From contig JANYDE010000053.1 in the NCBI GenBank assembly GCA_025359915.1, forward strand, positions 1 through 49,588: DNA of 49,588 bases. The letters run 5' to 3'. Below the pieces are notes generated by a model. It was not told the DNA's origin. It saw only the letters and a program-made list of their open reading frames with translations, and did not search any database. Positions 8,999 through 19,022 of the stretch are shown here, in pieces. A program made the translations under genes and the position numbers. Position 1 is the stretch's first letter. Each line of letters starts with the position of its first letter. This stretch comes from Chamaesiphon sp. 336R_metabinner_41. GTDB lineage: Bacteria; Cyanobacteriota; Cyanobacteriia; Cyanobacteriales; Chamaesiphonaceae.

Positions 8999-9576
8999 GA
9001 CTTGGATTGCATTCTCTCTCCAAAATAAGGTGTCACAGCACATCTTCTCTATCTCTCAACTTGCTGACACATCTGCCGTTAAACAAACAAAAATACTATA
9101 AACACCCTCAATTCTGGAAACTTCAGCAAATTAACGCATGATTGCTAAGACAAATAGGGTGGGCAAAGTGAAACTAAACAGTTAGACTGTGGATTGAGAG
9201 TGAGAAATTATTTCTGACGATCGCTACAATGATGAACAAGATATGCTCTCTAACGGAAACGATCGAGTGAAGTACGAACTAGGTAACTTTACTTATGAGA
9301 GTGCAGCTTAAGATAAATTGATATTTTAATTAACAATCAAAACTGGCAGAAATTTTAATAAGAGCTACAATCAAAAGGGTTTTACTCAATCGAGGAAATT
9401 CTATCGATCGAAGACTATTAACTGACAGCGATTCGATTCTAACATTTCAGTTTGAGTCGCACCTAGTGACCGAGCCGAATCGTGAAAGATTAGCAAGCAA
9501 TAAAACTGTTGCCTGCATGAATCTAGTGCTTATATTAAGTTCATTGTTACATCATAGGAGATAAGAGGATCCACAC
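8999..9576 (+). other. Intergenic region and leader upstream of rpoD
   Basis: About 580 bp without a supportable gene. It is AT-rich with several CGATCG palindromes. A good ribosome binding site (AGGAG within 9556-9560) lies before the rpoD ATG. The region probably holds the sigma-factor promoters and a long 5' UTR, but I see no unambiguous -35/-10 pair. Confidence 0.4.
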
Positions 9577-10719
9577 ATGACCCAGACTAAAGACATGCTC
9601 GCAACTTTAACAACCAAAGACTCCGACAGCGATATTGAAATAATGCTCGACGATGATGTTGATGCTGATGATTTTTCTGCTGACGCTGACGGTGATTCTG
9701 AGGGCGAAGACGAGGATGGTAAGCTGGGGAAGGTGAAAGCCTCCCGCCGTCGCGTTCAAACTAAGAAGAAACAATTTACCGAAGATTCGATCCGGTTATA
9801 TTTACAAGAAATTGGTCGAATTCGCCTGCTTCGTGCTGATGAAGAAATCGAACTAGCACGGAAAATTGCGGACTTACTCGAACTCGAACGGATGCGCGAA
9901 AAGCTCCTAAATGACCTAGATCGCGAACCCCACGACCGAGAGTGGGCTGAGGTTGCAGGGATGCCCCTCAATCAGTTTCGGCATCGGTTATTCTTAGGCA
10001 GACGTGCTAAAGATAAAATGGTACAATCGAATCTACGATTAGTAGTTTCGATCGCTAAAAAATATATGAATCGCGGTCTTTCTTTCCAAGATTTAATTCA
10101 GGAAGGAAGTTTAGGATTAATCCGCGCTGCTGAGAAATTTGACCACGAGAAAGGTTACAAGTTCTCGACGTATGCAACCTGGTGGATTCGTCAAGCAATT
10201 ACTCGCGCTATCGCCGATCAATCACGAACAATTCGTCTCCCTGTCCACTTATACGAGACTATTTCTCGGATTAAGAAGACGACTAAATTATTGTCTCAAG
10301 AAATGGGACGCAAACCTACCGAGGAAGAAATTGCTACTCGGATGGAAATGACGATCGAAAAACTGCGCTTTATTGCTAAATCTGCACAGTTACCAATTTC
10401 CCTCGAAACACCAATTGGGAAGGAAGAAGATTCGAGGCTGGGTGACTTTATTGAAGCTGATGGCGAAATGCCTGAAGATCAAGTAGCTAAGAGTTTACTC
10501 CGCGAAGATCTAGAAGGGGTGCTAGATACATTAAGCCCCCGCGAACGCGATGTTTTACGTCTGCGTTATGGTTTGGATGATGGACGAATGAAGACTTTAG
10601 AAGAAATCGGTCAAATCTTCAATGTCACTCGCGAACGGATTCGGCAAATTGAAGCTAAAGCTTTACGCAAATTACGCCACCCAAATCGGAATAGTATTCT
10701 GAAGGAATATATCCGGTAA
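9577..10719 (+). CDS. rpoD: Primary RNA polymerase sigma factor RpoD (SigA)
   Basis: Group 1 sigma-70 factor of 380 residues. After an acidic, poorly conserved N-terminus come region 1.2 ([16 protein letters not shown]), region 2 ([17 protein letters not shown], then [17 protein letters not shown] and [15 protein letters not shown], which recognise the -10 element), region 3, and region 4.2 ([20 protein letters not shown]) for -35 binding. The length is typical of cyanobacterial SigA, which lacks the large non-conserved insert of E. coli RpoD. The gene is monocistronic, followed by an AGTTGAT heptamer array and a strong hairpin terminator. Full-length region 1.2 and the RLPVH block argue for the primary rather than a group 2 factor. 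Confidence 0.93.
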   Translation: MTQTKDMLATLTTKDSDSDIEIMLDDDVDADDFSADADGDSEGEDEDGKLGKVKASRRRVQTKKKQFTEDSIRLYLQEIGRIRLLRADEEIELARKIADLLELERMREKLLNDLDREPHDREWAEVAGMPLNQFRHRLFLGRRAKDKMVQSNLRLVVSIAKKYMNRGLSFQDLIQEGSLGLIRAAEKFDHEKGYKFSTYATWWIRQAITRAIADQSRTIRLPVHLYETISRIKKTTKLLSQEMGRKPTEEEIATRMEMTIEKLRFIAKSAQLPISLETPIGKEEDSRLGDFIEADGEMPEDQVAKSLLREDLEGVLDTLSPRERDVLRLRYGLDDGRMKTLEEIGQIFNVTRERIRQIEAKALRKLRHPNRNSILKEYIR

Positions 10720-10721
10720 GC

Positions 10722-10749
10722 AGTTGATAGTTGACAGTTGATAGTTGAC
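10722..10749 (+). repeat. Heptameric tandem repeat (AGTTGAT/AGTTGAC)
   Basis: Four heptamers alternate AGTTGAT and AGTTGAC, starting 2 bp after the rpoD stop codon. The unit is the same as in the array after nadK. Confidence 0.9.
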
Positions 10750-10816
10750 AGCGAAAACCTAGAATTCAGCCGTAGGGTGGGCATTGCCCACCATCTATGT
10801 TCTATGCTTACACAAC

Positions 10817-10849
10817 AAAAAACACCATCTTCAAAAGCGGTGTTTTTTT
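10817..10849 (+). terminator. Rho-independent terminator after rpoD
   Basis: AAAAAACACC (10817-10826) pairs with GGTGTTTTTT (from 10839), followed by a T-run. The A-run on the left side would also let it work for transcripts from the other strand. Confidence 0.85.
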
Positions 10850-10906
10850 GATACAATTTTATTATCGATCGAGAGCTTGAAAGTAGATTTTAGTTTCAGA
10901 GGCAAA

Positions 10907-11152
10907 ATGAGTATTACCTTATCAGTGCAGTCCGATACCGATCGAGAGCAGCGATTACTCATGCCAGGAACTTATACTTGGAAAGAGTTTGAAGCCTTAG
11001 AAGCTCTACTATTAGACTCGCCAGGTTTACGGATTATCTACTTGGATGGATCGATCGAAATTATGACACTTGGCGAATCTCATGAACAAATCAAGTCCTT
11101 AATTGGCATGTTCTTAGAAGCCTATCTGATCGCGAAAGAATATACCGTCTGA
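10907..11152 (+). pseudogene. Uma2/DUF820 family endonuclease-like protein, truncated
   Basis: From ATG 10907, 81 residues read LMPGTYTWKEFEALEALL and then RIIYLDGSIEIMTLGESHE, the N-terminal third of the Uma2 (DUF820, PD-(D/E)XK) family that is abundant in cyanobacteria. The usual protein is about 190 residues; here a TGA follows EYTV at 11150-11152. No continuation is seen in the other frames before the next gene on the opposite strand. The catalytic core normally lies in the missing part, so the product is probably inactive. It could still be an expressed short protein. Confidence 0.65.
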
Positions 11153-11260
11153 ACTATGATTTGTCGGACTATATAGATAGACTAAGATTTTTACCAATGG
11201 CTTATCATAGTCCATCAGTCAATCATTCTAATCACCGTTGAGACAGTCGGGGATATGTGG

Positions 11261-11668
11261 TTAGAAAGGGAGCCGAAACCAGCGTGCTGTCCAATTATTG
11301 ATTCGATCGAACAAACCTACTTGCGGCAAAACGCCCCCTGCGGCTTCCCATTTTTCAATTAACTCTAAACCGAGTGGAGTGAGGCGAAAACTATCCGTCA
11401 AGCCTTGTCCATCCACTTCTCGACGCAACATCCCGACTTGGATCAACCAGCTAGTTGCGGATTCGACACTTAACTCTGATAGTGGGTAGCGTGTATAACC
11501 AGAATTTATCCCCAAATCTCCAGCCAATTTTGGTACCGAGACACTTTCCCAGCGCATTTTAGCAAATAGAGCTAAGTGAAATGGCGCACACCGTAGAGCT
11601 AAATCAGCTCGATCGATTGTTGCGACTGGATAGGAGATAATTTTAGCAGGAGGCGGAGTAGCAACCAC
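11261..11668 (-). CDS. Conserved cyanobacterial winged-helix-like protein (Npun_F0494-like)
   Basis: 135 residues. The sequence resembles a conserved cyanobacterial family I recall as Npun_F0494: an RADLALRCAPFHLALF helix, a central HTH-like part (VPKLAGDLGINSGYTRYPLSELSVESATSWLIQVGMLRRE), and a C-terminal FRLTPLGLELIEKWE helix. The pattern looks like a small winged-helix DNA-binding domain, but no function is established to my knowledge. The start is a GTG at 11668; an internal start is possible because the first 15 residues are low-complexity. It lies alone, opposite in direction to the Uma2 remnant. Confidence 0.6.
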   Translation of the reverse strand: MVATPPPAKIISYPVATIDRADLALRCAPFHLALFAKMRWESVSVPKLAGDLGINSGYTRYPLSELSVESATSWLIQVGMLRREVDGQGLTDSFRLTPLGLELIEKWEAAGGVLPQVGLFDRINNWTARWFRLPF

Positions 11669-11851
11669 GATCGCAAGATTGAAACAAACTTAATAAGACT
11701 ATTCTAGCGTGTTAGCCGGAAAGACCGAGATAAATGGCGGATGTTCTCGATCGATTAAATATGAGAAATTAGATATGTGATGGCGATTACCTCTGGTAGG
11801 CTACGCCAACGACATCACCGTTGATTATTCATCCTACCCCTATCTAAAATC

Positions 11852-12040
11852 GTGCCCAACGAAGAAACACCTAAAATTCCTTATCCTTGGTCAGCATTTC
11901 TGAGTCAACCAGTATTTCATCCCAAAGTCAAGCTGATTCTCAATCCCGCCGTATTTCAACAGATCTATCAAGTTCGTCTGCTCGAAAGTTGTCTTCAGAA
12001 AAGACTGACATCTACTGGCTACCCCAAACTCAGCAGCTAA
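11852..12040 (+). CDS. Possible small hypothetical protein
   Basis: 62 codons from a GTG, reading PNEETPKIPYPWSAFLSQPVFHPKVKLILNP in parts. The composition is protein-like, but no family is recognised and there is no clear ribosome binding site. It faces hisC tail to tail. It is the only candidate in the 378-bp gap at 11669-12046, and could equally be a remnant or chance frame. Confidence 0.25.
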   Translation: MPNEETPKIPYPWSAFLSQPVFHPKVKLILNPAVFQQIYQVRLLESCLQKRLTSTGYPKLSS

Positions 12041-12046
12041 TATTGG

Positions 12047-13195
12047 CTAAGTTAAGAGCTGTGTCATTCTCGATCCTGTGCGTTGATTTTCGGCTGGAGA
12101 GCCAATCGAAATCCGTAATCCGCCGCCAGTATGTCGAATTGACGTGCCCTGACTTTTTAGCTTGATGACTAATTCCGCCATCGCCAACTCTGGATTAGCT
12201 ACCCCAGTAATCCGCGCATAGATAAAATTGGCATCACTGCGCCATACTTGAAGACTGGGAATCGCAGTGAGGACGATCGACAATCGATCGCGTTCACTCA
12301 TTGTCTCAGCAATTGTCGCTAATAGCGATTGACGGTGCTGCAATACCAACTCGGCTGCGGCGAGGGAAATACTCGGTAGATTGTAAGGTAATCTTACCTG
12401 TTCTAGGGTTGTAATTAATTGGGGATGTCCGACTGCATAACCCACCCGATGAGCAGCTAATCGAAAAGCTTTGGAAAAAGTCCGCAATACCACCCAATTC
12501 GGATGCTCGGCTAATTCAGCAACGACTGTATGCTGACTAAACTCAAAATAAGCCTCATCAATCACCACCAAAATATCTGACGATAAACTACGCATCCATT
12601 CCAACTCAGCCGTAGTCAGCGCGTTACCCGTCGGTGAATTGGGATGCACCATAAATACCACCCGAATTGGTGGATTTTTTGTGTCTTCAATCGCACTCTG
12701 AGCGGCTACTAAATCAACCTCAAAATTAACCACAGAGCGTTCCACCGTCACTACTGGAATTCCCAATGTCTGTGCCAAAATTCCATACATACTAAAAGTC
12801 GGCGCAGCAACTAAAATACTCCCCCCGCCACCAATACAAGTCGCAATTAAGATCGATCGTAATAATTCATCCGAACCATTCCCCACGCTAATCTGGCTAG
12901 GAAGGATAGAAACATCACTTGATAAGGATTCTGTCACGTATCTCGCGATCGCCGCTTTCAGCCCGTCGTGACCCCCATCTGGATAACGATTGCTCTCGAT
13001 CTCATCTATCCACATTTGCGCCAATTCTTGCTTCAATGCTGGCGGTAGATCGTAAGGACTCTCATTTGTCTCGACTCGATCGATCTCAATCTGCACAGAC
13101 TCTCCCGCTGCGCCACCAGGATGGGGCGTGTAAGCTTGCAAACTAGTAAGTTCGCTCCGAAGGAAGGATAAAGTCGGCTGCGTGGGGATAGTCAT
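12047..13195 (-). CDS. hisC: Histidinol-phosphate aminotransferase
   Basis: PLP-dependent class I/II aminotransferase of 382 residues for the histidine pathway step imidazole-acetol phosphate to histidinol phosphate. Visible motifs are [10 protein letters not shown] near the N-terminus, [43 protein letters not shown] with the PLP-pyridine Asp, and [16 protein letters not shown] with the Schiff-base Lys. The end [21 protein letters not shown] carries the substrate-carboxylate Arg. The length is normal. No other his genes are adjacent, as is usual in cyanobacteria, where the his genes are scattered. Aromatic aminotransferase activity is an alternative within the same fold. Confidence 0.9.
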   Translation of the reverse strand: MTIPTQPTLSFLRSELTSLQAYTPHPGGAAGESVQIEIDRVETNESPYDLPPALKQELAQMWIDEIESNRYPDGGHDGLKAAIARYVTESLSSDVSILPSQISVGNGSDELLRSILIATCIGGGGSILVAAPTFSMYGILAQTLGIPVVTVERSVVNFEVDLVAAQSAIEDTKNPPIRVVFMVHPNSPTGNALTTAELEWMRSLSSDILVVIDEAYFEFSQHTVVAELAEHPNWVVLRTFSKAFRLAAHRVGYAVGHPQLITTLEQVRLPYNLPSISLAAAELVLQHRQSLLATIAETMSERDRLSIVLTAIPSLQVWRSDANFIYARITGVANPELAMAELVIKLKSQGTSIRHTGGGLRISIGSPAENQRTGSRMTQLLT

Positions 13196-13362
13196 AGAGA
13201 TGGGAGACTAGGTGACTTGGAGACTGGATGACGAGGAGTTGCCAAAAATAATGAATTATCCTTCAATTCAGCCGTGTTTGAATTTCTATCATAGATCGAT
13301 TCACTGGCGCAGCGGCTAAATCAGTTTAAATATCCCACAGAAAAAAAGATTTGGTTTAGGTA

Positions 13363-13391
13363 TTGACATGACTAAAGATATGCCCTATATT
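13363..13391 (+). promoter_or_regulatory. Sigma-70 promoter of tRNA-Glu
   Basis: TTGACA (13363-13368) and TATATT (13386-13391) are separated by exactly 17 bp. The predicted start would be about 10 bp before the mature tRNA at 13410. This is the clearest consensus promoter I found in the window. Confidence 0.85.
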
Positions 13392-13409
13392 GATAAGTGT
13401 CTGAAACGC

Positions 13410-13482
13410 GGCCCCATCGTCTAGAGGCCTAGGACACCTCCCTTTCACGGAGGCGACAGGGATTCGATTTCCCTTGGGGCTA
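13410..13482 (+). tRNA. tRNA-Glu (UUC)
   Basis: A 73-nt cloverleaf can be drawn. The acceptor stem GGCCCCA pairs with TGGGGCT (first pair G-U), the D arm follows, the anticodon stem CCTCC/GGAGG encloses the loop CTTTCAC with anticodon TTC, and the T arm GGGA/TCCC has a TTCGATT loop. The discriminator is A at 13482, and CCA is not encoded. In cyanobacteria this tRNA supplies protein synthesis and, through glutamyl-tRNA reductase, tetrapyrrole synthesis. Confidence 0.95.
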
Positions 13483-13497
13483 TTCAGAATTTAAGAG

Positions 13498-13529
13498 AAA
13501 AGAGGTTAGGCATTGCTTAACCTCTTTTT
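13498..13529 (+). terminator. Rho-independent terminator after tRNA-Glu
   Basis: AAAAGAGGTTA (13498-13508) pairs with TAACCTCTTTT (13518-13528), then a T continues. It lies 16 bp after the tRNA. Confidence 0.88.
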
Positions 13530-13579
13530 GCATTTGGTGGAGTATAAATTTAAAACTATCCCTTAAATCCCAGAAGAGA

Positions 13580-13645
13580 GGGCGGGTTTAAATTAAATTT
13601 TTGGCTTCGTTTTGATTGATTTTATAAACCCGCCCCTACAGATCC
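13580..13645. repeat. Dispersed GGGCGGGTTTA inverted-repeat element, copy A
   Basis: GGGCGGGTTTA (13580-13590) is the reverse complement of TAAACCCGCCC (13625-13635). The right end ACCCGCCCCTACAGATCC (13628-13645) is identical to 23084-23101 upstream of dapA. The element ends 9 bp before the rsmH start. Confidence 0.8.
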
Positions 13646-13653
13646 TCACTTTT

Positions 13654-14520
13654 ATGAATCCTGATTTCTCGCATATTCCAGTCTTAAGCCAGGAAACAGT
13701 CGCTGGTTTGGGCGTAATTGCAGGCGGTTGGTATTTGGATGCAACAGTTGGGGGTGCTGGACATAGTGAACTAATTTTACAGGCTGCGAGTGATGTAAAT
13801 CTAGTGGCGATCGATCGAGATTTACAAGCTTTAGCCGCAGCAAGGGAAAGACTCGCACCGTATGGCGACAGGGTAAGATTTTGGCATGGTAATTATGCTG
13901 ATTATAATCCATTAGAACAAAAGTTCGATGGAATCATCGCCGATTTGGGTGTTAGCTCGGTGCAATTAGATTTAGCCGAGCGGGGATTTAGCTTTCGCAA
14001 TGAAGCACCCTTAGATATGCGGATGGATCGATCGCAAGGTACGACAGCAGCAGATTTAGTCAACTATACCTCGGAAGTCGAACTAGCGCGGATTATTTTT
14101 ACCTATGGGGAAGAGCGGATGTCTCGCCAAATTGCGCGGGATATCGTCGCGGGAAGACCATTTACCACTACTACTCAATTAGCATACGCGATCGGGGGTG
14201 CTGTGCCCAAGTCTTATCGTTATGGACGGATTCATCCGGCGACGCGGACATTTCAAGCTCTGCGAATTATGGTAAATCAGGAGCTAAGTTCGCTGGAAAA
14301 GTTTCTCGCTGTTGCTCCGACTTGGCTCAAACCTGAAGGTAAAATTGGGTTGATTAGCTTTCATAGCTTGGAAGACAGGATTGTCAAACATACTCTGCGG
14401 GAGAATGAGCATCTGAAAGTATTAACCAAGAAACCGATTATCGCCACAGAAGTAGAGTTAGCCGCTAATCCGCGCGCTCGATCGGCTAAACTCAGATGGG
14501 CTTATTTAGTTGAGAATTGA
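13654..14520 (+). CDS. rsmH: 16S rRNA (cytosine1402-N4)-methyltransferase RsmH
   Basis: SAM-dependent methyltransferase (formerly MraW), 288 residues. The N-terminus [10 protein letters not shown] and the SAM-binding [14 protein letters not shown] are diagnostic, followed by [27 protein letters not shown], the [14 protein letters not shown] block and [12 protein letters not shown] near the end. ATG 13654 is chosen because the [11 protein letters not shown] start fits the family; the in-frame ATT/TTG starts further up fall in a repeat element. No dcw-cluster genes are adjacent, which is common in cyanobacteria. Confidence 0.95.
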   Translation: MNPDFSHIPVLSQETVAGLGVIAGGWYLDATVGGAGHSELILQAASDVNLVAIDRDLQALAAARERLAPYGDRVRFWHGNYADYNPLEQKFDGIIADLGVSSVQLDLAERGFSFRNEAPLDMRMDRSQGTTAADLVNYTSEVELARIIFTYGEERMSRQIARDIVAGRPFTTTTQLAYAIGGAVPKSYRYGRIHPATRTFQALRIMVNQELSSLEKFLAVAPTWLKPEGKIGLISFHSLEDRIVKHTLRENEHLKVLTKKPIIATEVELAANPRARSAKLRWAYLVEN

Positions 14521-15059
14521 GAATTGATAATTAGAGTAGGATAACTTGTAGGGGCTGGTTTATGCCATCAATATCGATTTTTCTAAATATCTAATTCAAA
14601 CCAACCCCATCTAGCTGTTAAACATTTGATTTTCCAGGCTGGGATAATTTCGATCGAGACGAATAACAACAAAAATGGCTGGTAGTACTACTACCAGCCT
14701 ATGAAAGCTTAAACCCCGATTTCCCTTAGTAATGGTGAATTTACAGTTAGGTCAGCACTACTAAAAAAGAATTATTAAAATTCGTGTTGCTATACTTAAA
14801 TACTTAAATTAGCGGTTTGAATCTATACATAGAATATAGCCTATTTTGATAGCTCCGCACATCAGCCATTTGATTGAACTTGTCTCTAGAGCAAATTCCA
14901 AGCTCAAAGTCTAGATCGATCGGGCTTTGAAGCAGATACAACGATATTGTACAGCGATCGCGATCGCCATCTGGCGTAGTCATTTCGCTTAATTTCAGAC
15001 CTATTTGCTAAGTTATCTAAGATATTTAGCTGAGTGGAAGATCTGGTTCTGGCATTTTT
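14521..15059. other. Intergenic region between rsmH and clpX
   Basis: About 540 bp lie between two converging genes. I see short GAGAATTGA/GATAATTAG repeats just after rsmH, the perfect palindrome at 14677-14699, and a GCGATCGCGATCGC HIP1-like cluster near 14954. No coding frame with recognisable content is present. Confidence 0.5.
14677..14699. promoter_or_regulatory. 23-bp perfect palindrome
   Basis: GGCTGGTAGTA (14677-14687), one central C, then TACTACCAGCC (14689-14699) is an exact inverted repeat with 11-bp arms. It is preceded by AACAACAAAAAT. There is no T-run directly after it. It may be a protein-binding palindrome or a terminator hairpin for rsmH with a very tight loop. Confidence 0.6.
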
Positions 15060-15101
15060 CTCCCATCTCCCATCTCCCATCTCCCATCTCCCATCTCCCA
15101 T
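15060..15101. repeat. Heptameric tandem repeat (CTCCCAT)
   Basis: Six perfect CTCCCAT units end 5 bp before the clpX stop codon (clpX is on the minus strand, so the array lies just downstream of it). Confidence 0.95.
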
Positions 15102-15106
15102 CTCCC

Positions 15107-16498
15107 TTAAGCTGATTCTGGCTTGGGTACTGATGTTGGGTGAATTAAGATTTCGGCAGTCGATCGTTTTTCGACCATTTCGCGGGTGATCGTACAGCGA
15201 GTCAAATCCTTCCGTGAGGGCAGCTCATACATCACATCGAGCATTAGCTCCTCGACGATGCCGCGCAAGGCTCTGGCTCCAGTTTTGCGGCGGTGGGCTT
15301 CTTTTGCAATGGCGCGAATTGCGTCGGGGTGAAAGTCGAGGGCGACGTTATCCATCAGCAGCAGTTGTTCGTACTGTTTGACGAGGGCACTGCGTGGCTC
15401 TGTCAGGATGGAGACAAGGGCGTTTTCATCTAGTGATTTGAGCGTGGCGAGGACGGGGACTCGTCCGATGAATTCGGGTATCAATCCATACTTAACTAAA
15501 TCTTCTGGCTCTAAGTGTTTCATCATATCCGCTGTGCGTTGTTCGCGGTTGATGGTTTCGCCTTGCTGGATAAATCCCATCGACTTTTTGCCTAGGCGTT
15601 GTTCGATCACTTTTTCTAGTCCGACAAATGCACCCCCACAGATAAACATGATGTTGCTGGTATCGATTTGGATACAGTCTTGATACGGGTGTTTGCGTCC
15701 GCCTTGGGGTGGTACGCTGGCAATGGTGCCTTCGAGCATTTTTAGGAGTGCTTGCTGAACACCTTCACCGGAGACATCGCGGGTGATTGAGGTATTTTCA
15801 CTTTTGCGGGCAATTTTATCGATTTCATCGATGTAAATGATCCCGCGCTGGGCTTCTTCTACGTCCATGTCGGCGACTTGGAGCAGACGGAGGAGGATAT
15901 TTTCGACATCTTCACCGACATATCCGGCTTCGGTGAGGGTAGTAGCGTCGGCGACGGCGAAGGGTACGTCGAGGACTTTGGCGAGGGTTTGGGCGAGCAT
16001 GGTTTTACCGCAACCAGTCGGCCCAATCAGTAAGATGTTAGACTTTTGAAGTTCGACACCATCATCGGTGGAGTTAGCTTTATGGACTCCATTGACACCT
16101 GTGGGGGGCTGGGCAGTATTGGAACTGGTAGTTTTGGCTTGGGCATAGCTCAAGCGTTTGTAATGGTTGTAAACTGATACAGACAGGACTTTTTTAGCTT
16201 CATCTTGACCGATGACTCGATCGTCCAAAAATTTCTTTAGTTCTCGTGGTTTGGGCATCTGACTGATATTCATCGGTACAGATTCACGCTTTTTCCGCTG
16301 AGGATCGGGTTTTGTGGGCGGATGTCCTGGCGCACCGTTAGGATCTAGTAATTCTTCATCGAGGATCTCGTTGCACAATTCTACACATTCATCACAAATA
16401 TAAACCCCTGGCCCAGCAATTAACTTACGAACTTGTTCTTGTGATTTGCCACAAAAAGAACACTTGAGATGGGAGTCATAGTTTTTTGTAGGTGCCAT
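15107..16498 (-). CDS. clpX: ATP-dependent Clp protease ATP-binding subunit ClpX
   Basis: AAA+ unfoldase of 463 residues that feeds substrates to ClpP. The N-terminal zinc-binding domain has Cys13, Cys16, Cys35 and Cys38 (CSFCGKS and [10 protein letters not shown]). Walker A is GPTGCGKT (159-166), Walker B is GIIYIDEID, the GYVGEDVE pore loop follows, and the C-terminal small domain contains [18 protein letters not shown]. The IGF-type ClpP-docking loop is present as MGFIQQG. A variable linker (about residues 52-80 and 122-146) separates the domains. It lies 139 bp downstream of clpP in the same direction, so clpP-clpX co-transcription is likely. Confidence 0.96.
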   Translation of the reverse strand: MAPTKNYDSHLKCSFCGKSQEQVRKLIAGPGVYICDECVELCNEILDEELLDPNGAPGHPPTKPDPQRKKRESVPMNISQMPKPRELKKFLDDRVIGQDEAKKVLSVSVYNHYKRLSYAQAKTTSSNTAQPPTGVNGVHKANSTDDGVELQKSNILLIGPTGCGKTMLAQTLAKVLDVPFAVADATTLTEAGYVGEDVENILLRLLQVADMDVEEAQRGIIYIDEIDKIARKSENTSITRDVSGEGVQQALLKMLEGTIASVPPQGGRKHPYQDCIQIDTSNIMFICGGAFVGLEKVIEQRLGKKSMGFIQQGETINREQRTADMMKHLEPEDLVKYGLIPEFIGRVPVLATLKSLDENALVSILTEPRSALVKQYEQLLLMDNVALDFHPDAIRAIAKEAHRRKTGARALRGIVEELMLDVMYELPSRKDLTRCTITREMVEKRSTAEILIHPTSVPKPESA

Positions 16499-16637
16499 AA
16501 AAGAGCGTGCCTCGTGAAGCGATTATAGAATATTAGCAGTTGTTCGATTATCGGCGATTGGTTTGCAGTTATCTTTGATTAATGTACCGAGGATATCGAT
16601 GGCGGTAGATACTATTCGCCGATAACTGCAAACTGAT

Positions 16638-17285
16638 TTAGATACGTTCGATAATACGATCGATTAAACCATAAGCTTGCGTTTCTGCTGGCGACATCCA
16701 AAAATCACGTTCGGTATCTTCGGCGATTTTCTCGATCGATTGTCCGGTATGCTGGGCGAGTAAACCATTGAGATGGTTTTTGAGGTACAGAATTTCTCGT
16801 GCTTGAATTTCGATATCTACGGCTTGTCCCTGCGCACCACCGAGGGGTTGGTGAATCATGATCCGGGAGTTGGGTAAGGACATCCGTTTGCCCTTCGCGC
16901 CGCTGGATAATAGGAACGCGCCCATGCTTGCAGCTAAACCATAACAAATTGTCACTACGTCTGGACGAATTTGTTGCATTGTGTCATAAATTGCCATCCC
17001 AGCAGTAATCGATCCACCTGGAGAATTGATATATAATTGGATATCTTTTTCCGGATCTTCTGCTTCCAAAAATAGCATTTGGGCGACTAATGTATCGGCA
17101 ACATTATCGTTGACATCAGTACCCAAGAAAATAATTCGTTCGCGCAATAGTCGCGAGTAGATATCGAATGCTCGTTCGCCGACTCCAGATTGTTCTACCA
17201 CCATCGGAACGACGTTGGCACCTGCGTAGATTCCGCTCTGGCTATAACTAGTAACCGACCCGTAAGTAGAGTTAGATCCAATCAT
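16638..17285 (-). CDS. clpP: ATP-dependent Clp protease proteolytic subunit ClpP
   Basis: Serine peptidase of 215 residues with the full triad: Ser120 in YGLAASMGA, His145 in [11 protein letters not shown] and Asp194 in TERDFWMS. The handle-region sequence [15 protein letters not shown] is also typical. The first 25 residues (Ser/Tyr/Gly rich) may be a propeptide or an upstream over-extension; ATG 17285 is the only good start at the expected position. Cyanobacteria have several ClpP paralogues and the ClpR relative; the intact Ser-His-Asp shows this is an active ClpP. It precedes clpX. Confidence 0.95.
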   Translation of the reverse strand: MIGSNSTYGSVTSYSQSGIYAGANVVPMVVEQSGVGERAFDIYSRLLRERIIFLGTDVNDNVADTLVAQMLFLEAEDPEKDIQLYINSPGGSITAGMAIYDTMQQIRPDVVTICYGLAASMGAFLLSSGAKGKRMSLPNSRIMIHQPLGGAQGQAVDIEIQAREILYLKNHLNGLLAQHTGQSIEKIAEDTERDFWMSPAETQAYGLIDRIIERI

Positions 17286-17522
17286 GATAGGGAATATTGT
17301 AATAGAAAATCGAGATGATAAGTTAATGGGTAAATTTTACCTATTAACCGAATTATACCAATCTCTATGAATTTAGGCTCTAGTCTTGACGATCGAGCAT
17401 GGTGTATAAACCCCCCATTCTCCATCGGTGATTATCAACGATCTTTTTCTTTTAACCGTACACCATCTGCGGAGGGCGCAGAAAAAGAAAGATTTAGAGA
17501 TTTAGAGCTTAGTCACCAATCA

Positions 17523-17602
17523 CCCGCGACTAAAGTGCGGGCTAATAGCTCAAGTCCACTTAAGTGGACTTAATTCAGGTAGCCCGTGATTTATCTACGG
17601 GC
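17523..17602. repeat. Triple-hairpin dispersed repeat between clpP and tig
   Basis: The gap 17286-17642 contains no gene. It holds three palindromes in a row: CCCGC/GCGGG (17523-17541), a perfect 20-bp palindrome AAGTCCACTTAAGTGGACTT (17552-17571) and GCCCGT/ACGGGC (17582-17602). This CCCGCGACTAAAGT...AAGTCCACTTAAGTGGACTT...GCCCGTG layout resembles an interspersed repeat common in cyanobacteria. It could act as a transcriptional punctuation mark between tig and clpP. Confidence 0.75.
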
Positions 17603-17642
17603 GGTTGATGACTCAGTACAAGAGCCTGGTATGGTCTCTTAA

Positions 17643-19022
17643 CTATTCTGCCACTGCTTCTGCTAGAATGTCGATCGCTTCAGCTTCGCCAGCGTCCTCT
17701 GCATCATCGGCTGGTTTCAAAGAGCCTTCAGGTACCAATTCTACTTTGGCGTTATCTTTGAGCCACTCTAAGGTTTGCTCTTTTTGGAGATCTTCGGTGA
17801 TGAAACTCCGAAGCCGATTTTCGTCGATATCTTGCCCTACTAATTGAGGCAGAAGTTCGGACATTTTGGCGGCGATAGCTTCGTCTGTTACGACGATACC
17901 TTCTTTCTGGGCAATTTCAGCGATCGCGAGTTGCTGTTTGAGGTTATTAATTGCATCGGGGCGACAATTCTCTTTCATTTTGGGAATTGTTTCGCGGGTG
18001 AAGAGTTTGTTGACATCCATCCCATACTGACTAAATTGATTAGCCATTTGGTTAAGGATATTCATTGTCTCCCGTTCGAGCATTGTTTCGGGTAAATCTA
18101 CGTCAGCAATATCGATTAATGCGGTTTCGATCGCATTCATGATATTCTGATCGGTAGATTTTTTCGCTTGCTCTTGGAACCGAGTCGCGATCGATTCTTG
18201 GTACTCAACCAGAGTATCAAAATCGCTAGCTTCTTTAGCGAAATCGTCGTCTAAGCTGGGTAATTCCTTCGCTTTGAGATCTTTGAGGACAACATGGAAA
18301 ATCGCGGCTTGAGCGGCTAAATCTTCACGAGCATAATCTGCTGGGAAGGTGACATTGACGTTGCGAGTTTCGCCGATGCTCATCCCGACGATCCCATTGA
18401 CGAGATCCGTGATAAATTTGCCTTCGGATAATTCGATATCAAAGTCATCAGCTTGAGCACCGCTAATTTCGGTACCATCTGCCAATTTACCGTTGTAATC
18501 AACAACAGCAATATCATCGAGTTGAGCAGCTCTACCAACTACGGGGATAATTGTCGCCTTTTCATCCCGCTGTTTCTCGATAAAGTCAGCAACTTGAGCC
18601 GCATCATAAACGATTTCTTCAGCCTTAACAGCTAATCCGGTATAAGCACCCAGCGTCACAGATGGCGGTACATCTACAGTTGCTTTGAAAGTCAAAGTTT
18701 GTCCAGGGACAAAAGTTACGAGTAAATCGTCAAAACTAGACGAGATTTGGTAGTTACCAATTGCGGGTACTGCTTCCTGTTTAATCGCATCGTTAATCGC
18801 TGGTTCGAGCAGAGCTTCGAGAGCCATTGCTTTGATCTGCGCTTGTCCCATCCGTTGTAAGATTACTTGCCGAGGGATTTTTCCCTTGCGGAACCCAGGA
18901 ATATTGGCACTGGTGGTCAGTTTTTTGATTGCTTGTTCGTAATATTTAGTCGTTTGGTCTCCGGTAACTTCAATCTCTAAACCAATCCGGCTTTGTTCGA
19001 GTTTTTCCTGGGTAACTTTCAT
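17643..19022 (-). CDS. tig: Trigger factor, ribosome-associated chaperone/PPIase
   Basis: 459 residues from ATG 19022 (the first M of MKVTQEKLEQ). The in-frame upstream start at 19040 would add MLEIRI, which is not family-like. The ribosome-binding tail loop GFRKGKIP is at 43-50. The FKBP-type peptidyl-prolyl isomerase domain (about 165-245, VVDYNGKLADGTEI and LVNGIVGMSIGE) and the long helical C-terminal chaperone domain follow. The end is acidic and alanine-rich. The order tig-clpP-clpX on one strand is the classical bacterial arrangement. It diverges from arsR at 19373. Confidence 0.96.
   Translation of the reverse strand: MKVTQEKLEQSRIGLEIEVTGDQTTKYYEQAIKKLTTSANIPGFRKGKIPRQVILQRMGQAQIKAMALEALLEPAINDAIKQEAVPAIGNYQISSSFDDLLVTFVPGQTLTFKATVDVPPSVTLGAYTGLAVKAEEIVYDAAQVADFIEKQRDEKATIIPVVGRAAQLDDIAVVDYNGKLADGTEISGAQADDFDIELSEGKFITDLVNGIVGMSIGETRNVNVTFPADYAREDLAAQAAIFHVVLKDLKAKELPSLDDDFAKEASDFDTLVEYQESIATRFQEQAKKSTDQNIMNAIETALIDIADVDLPETMLERETMNILNQMANQFSQYGMDVNKLFTRETIPKMKENCRPDAINNLKQQLAIAEIAQKEGIVVTDEAIAAKMSELLPQLVGQDIDENRLRSFITEDLQKEQTLEWLKDNAKVELVPEGSLKPADDAEDAGEAEAIDILAEAVAE

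Noticed and set aside
11887-12165. 92-codon plus-strand frame overlapping the hisC end
   Set aside because: Ser-rich and without motifs; its second half is antisense to conserved hisC coding sequence.
17367-17573. 68-codon frame between clpP and tig
   Set aside because: It overlaps the triple-hairpin dispersed repeat and shows no family features.
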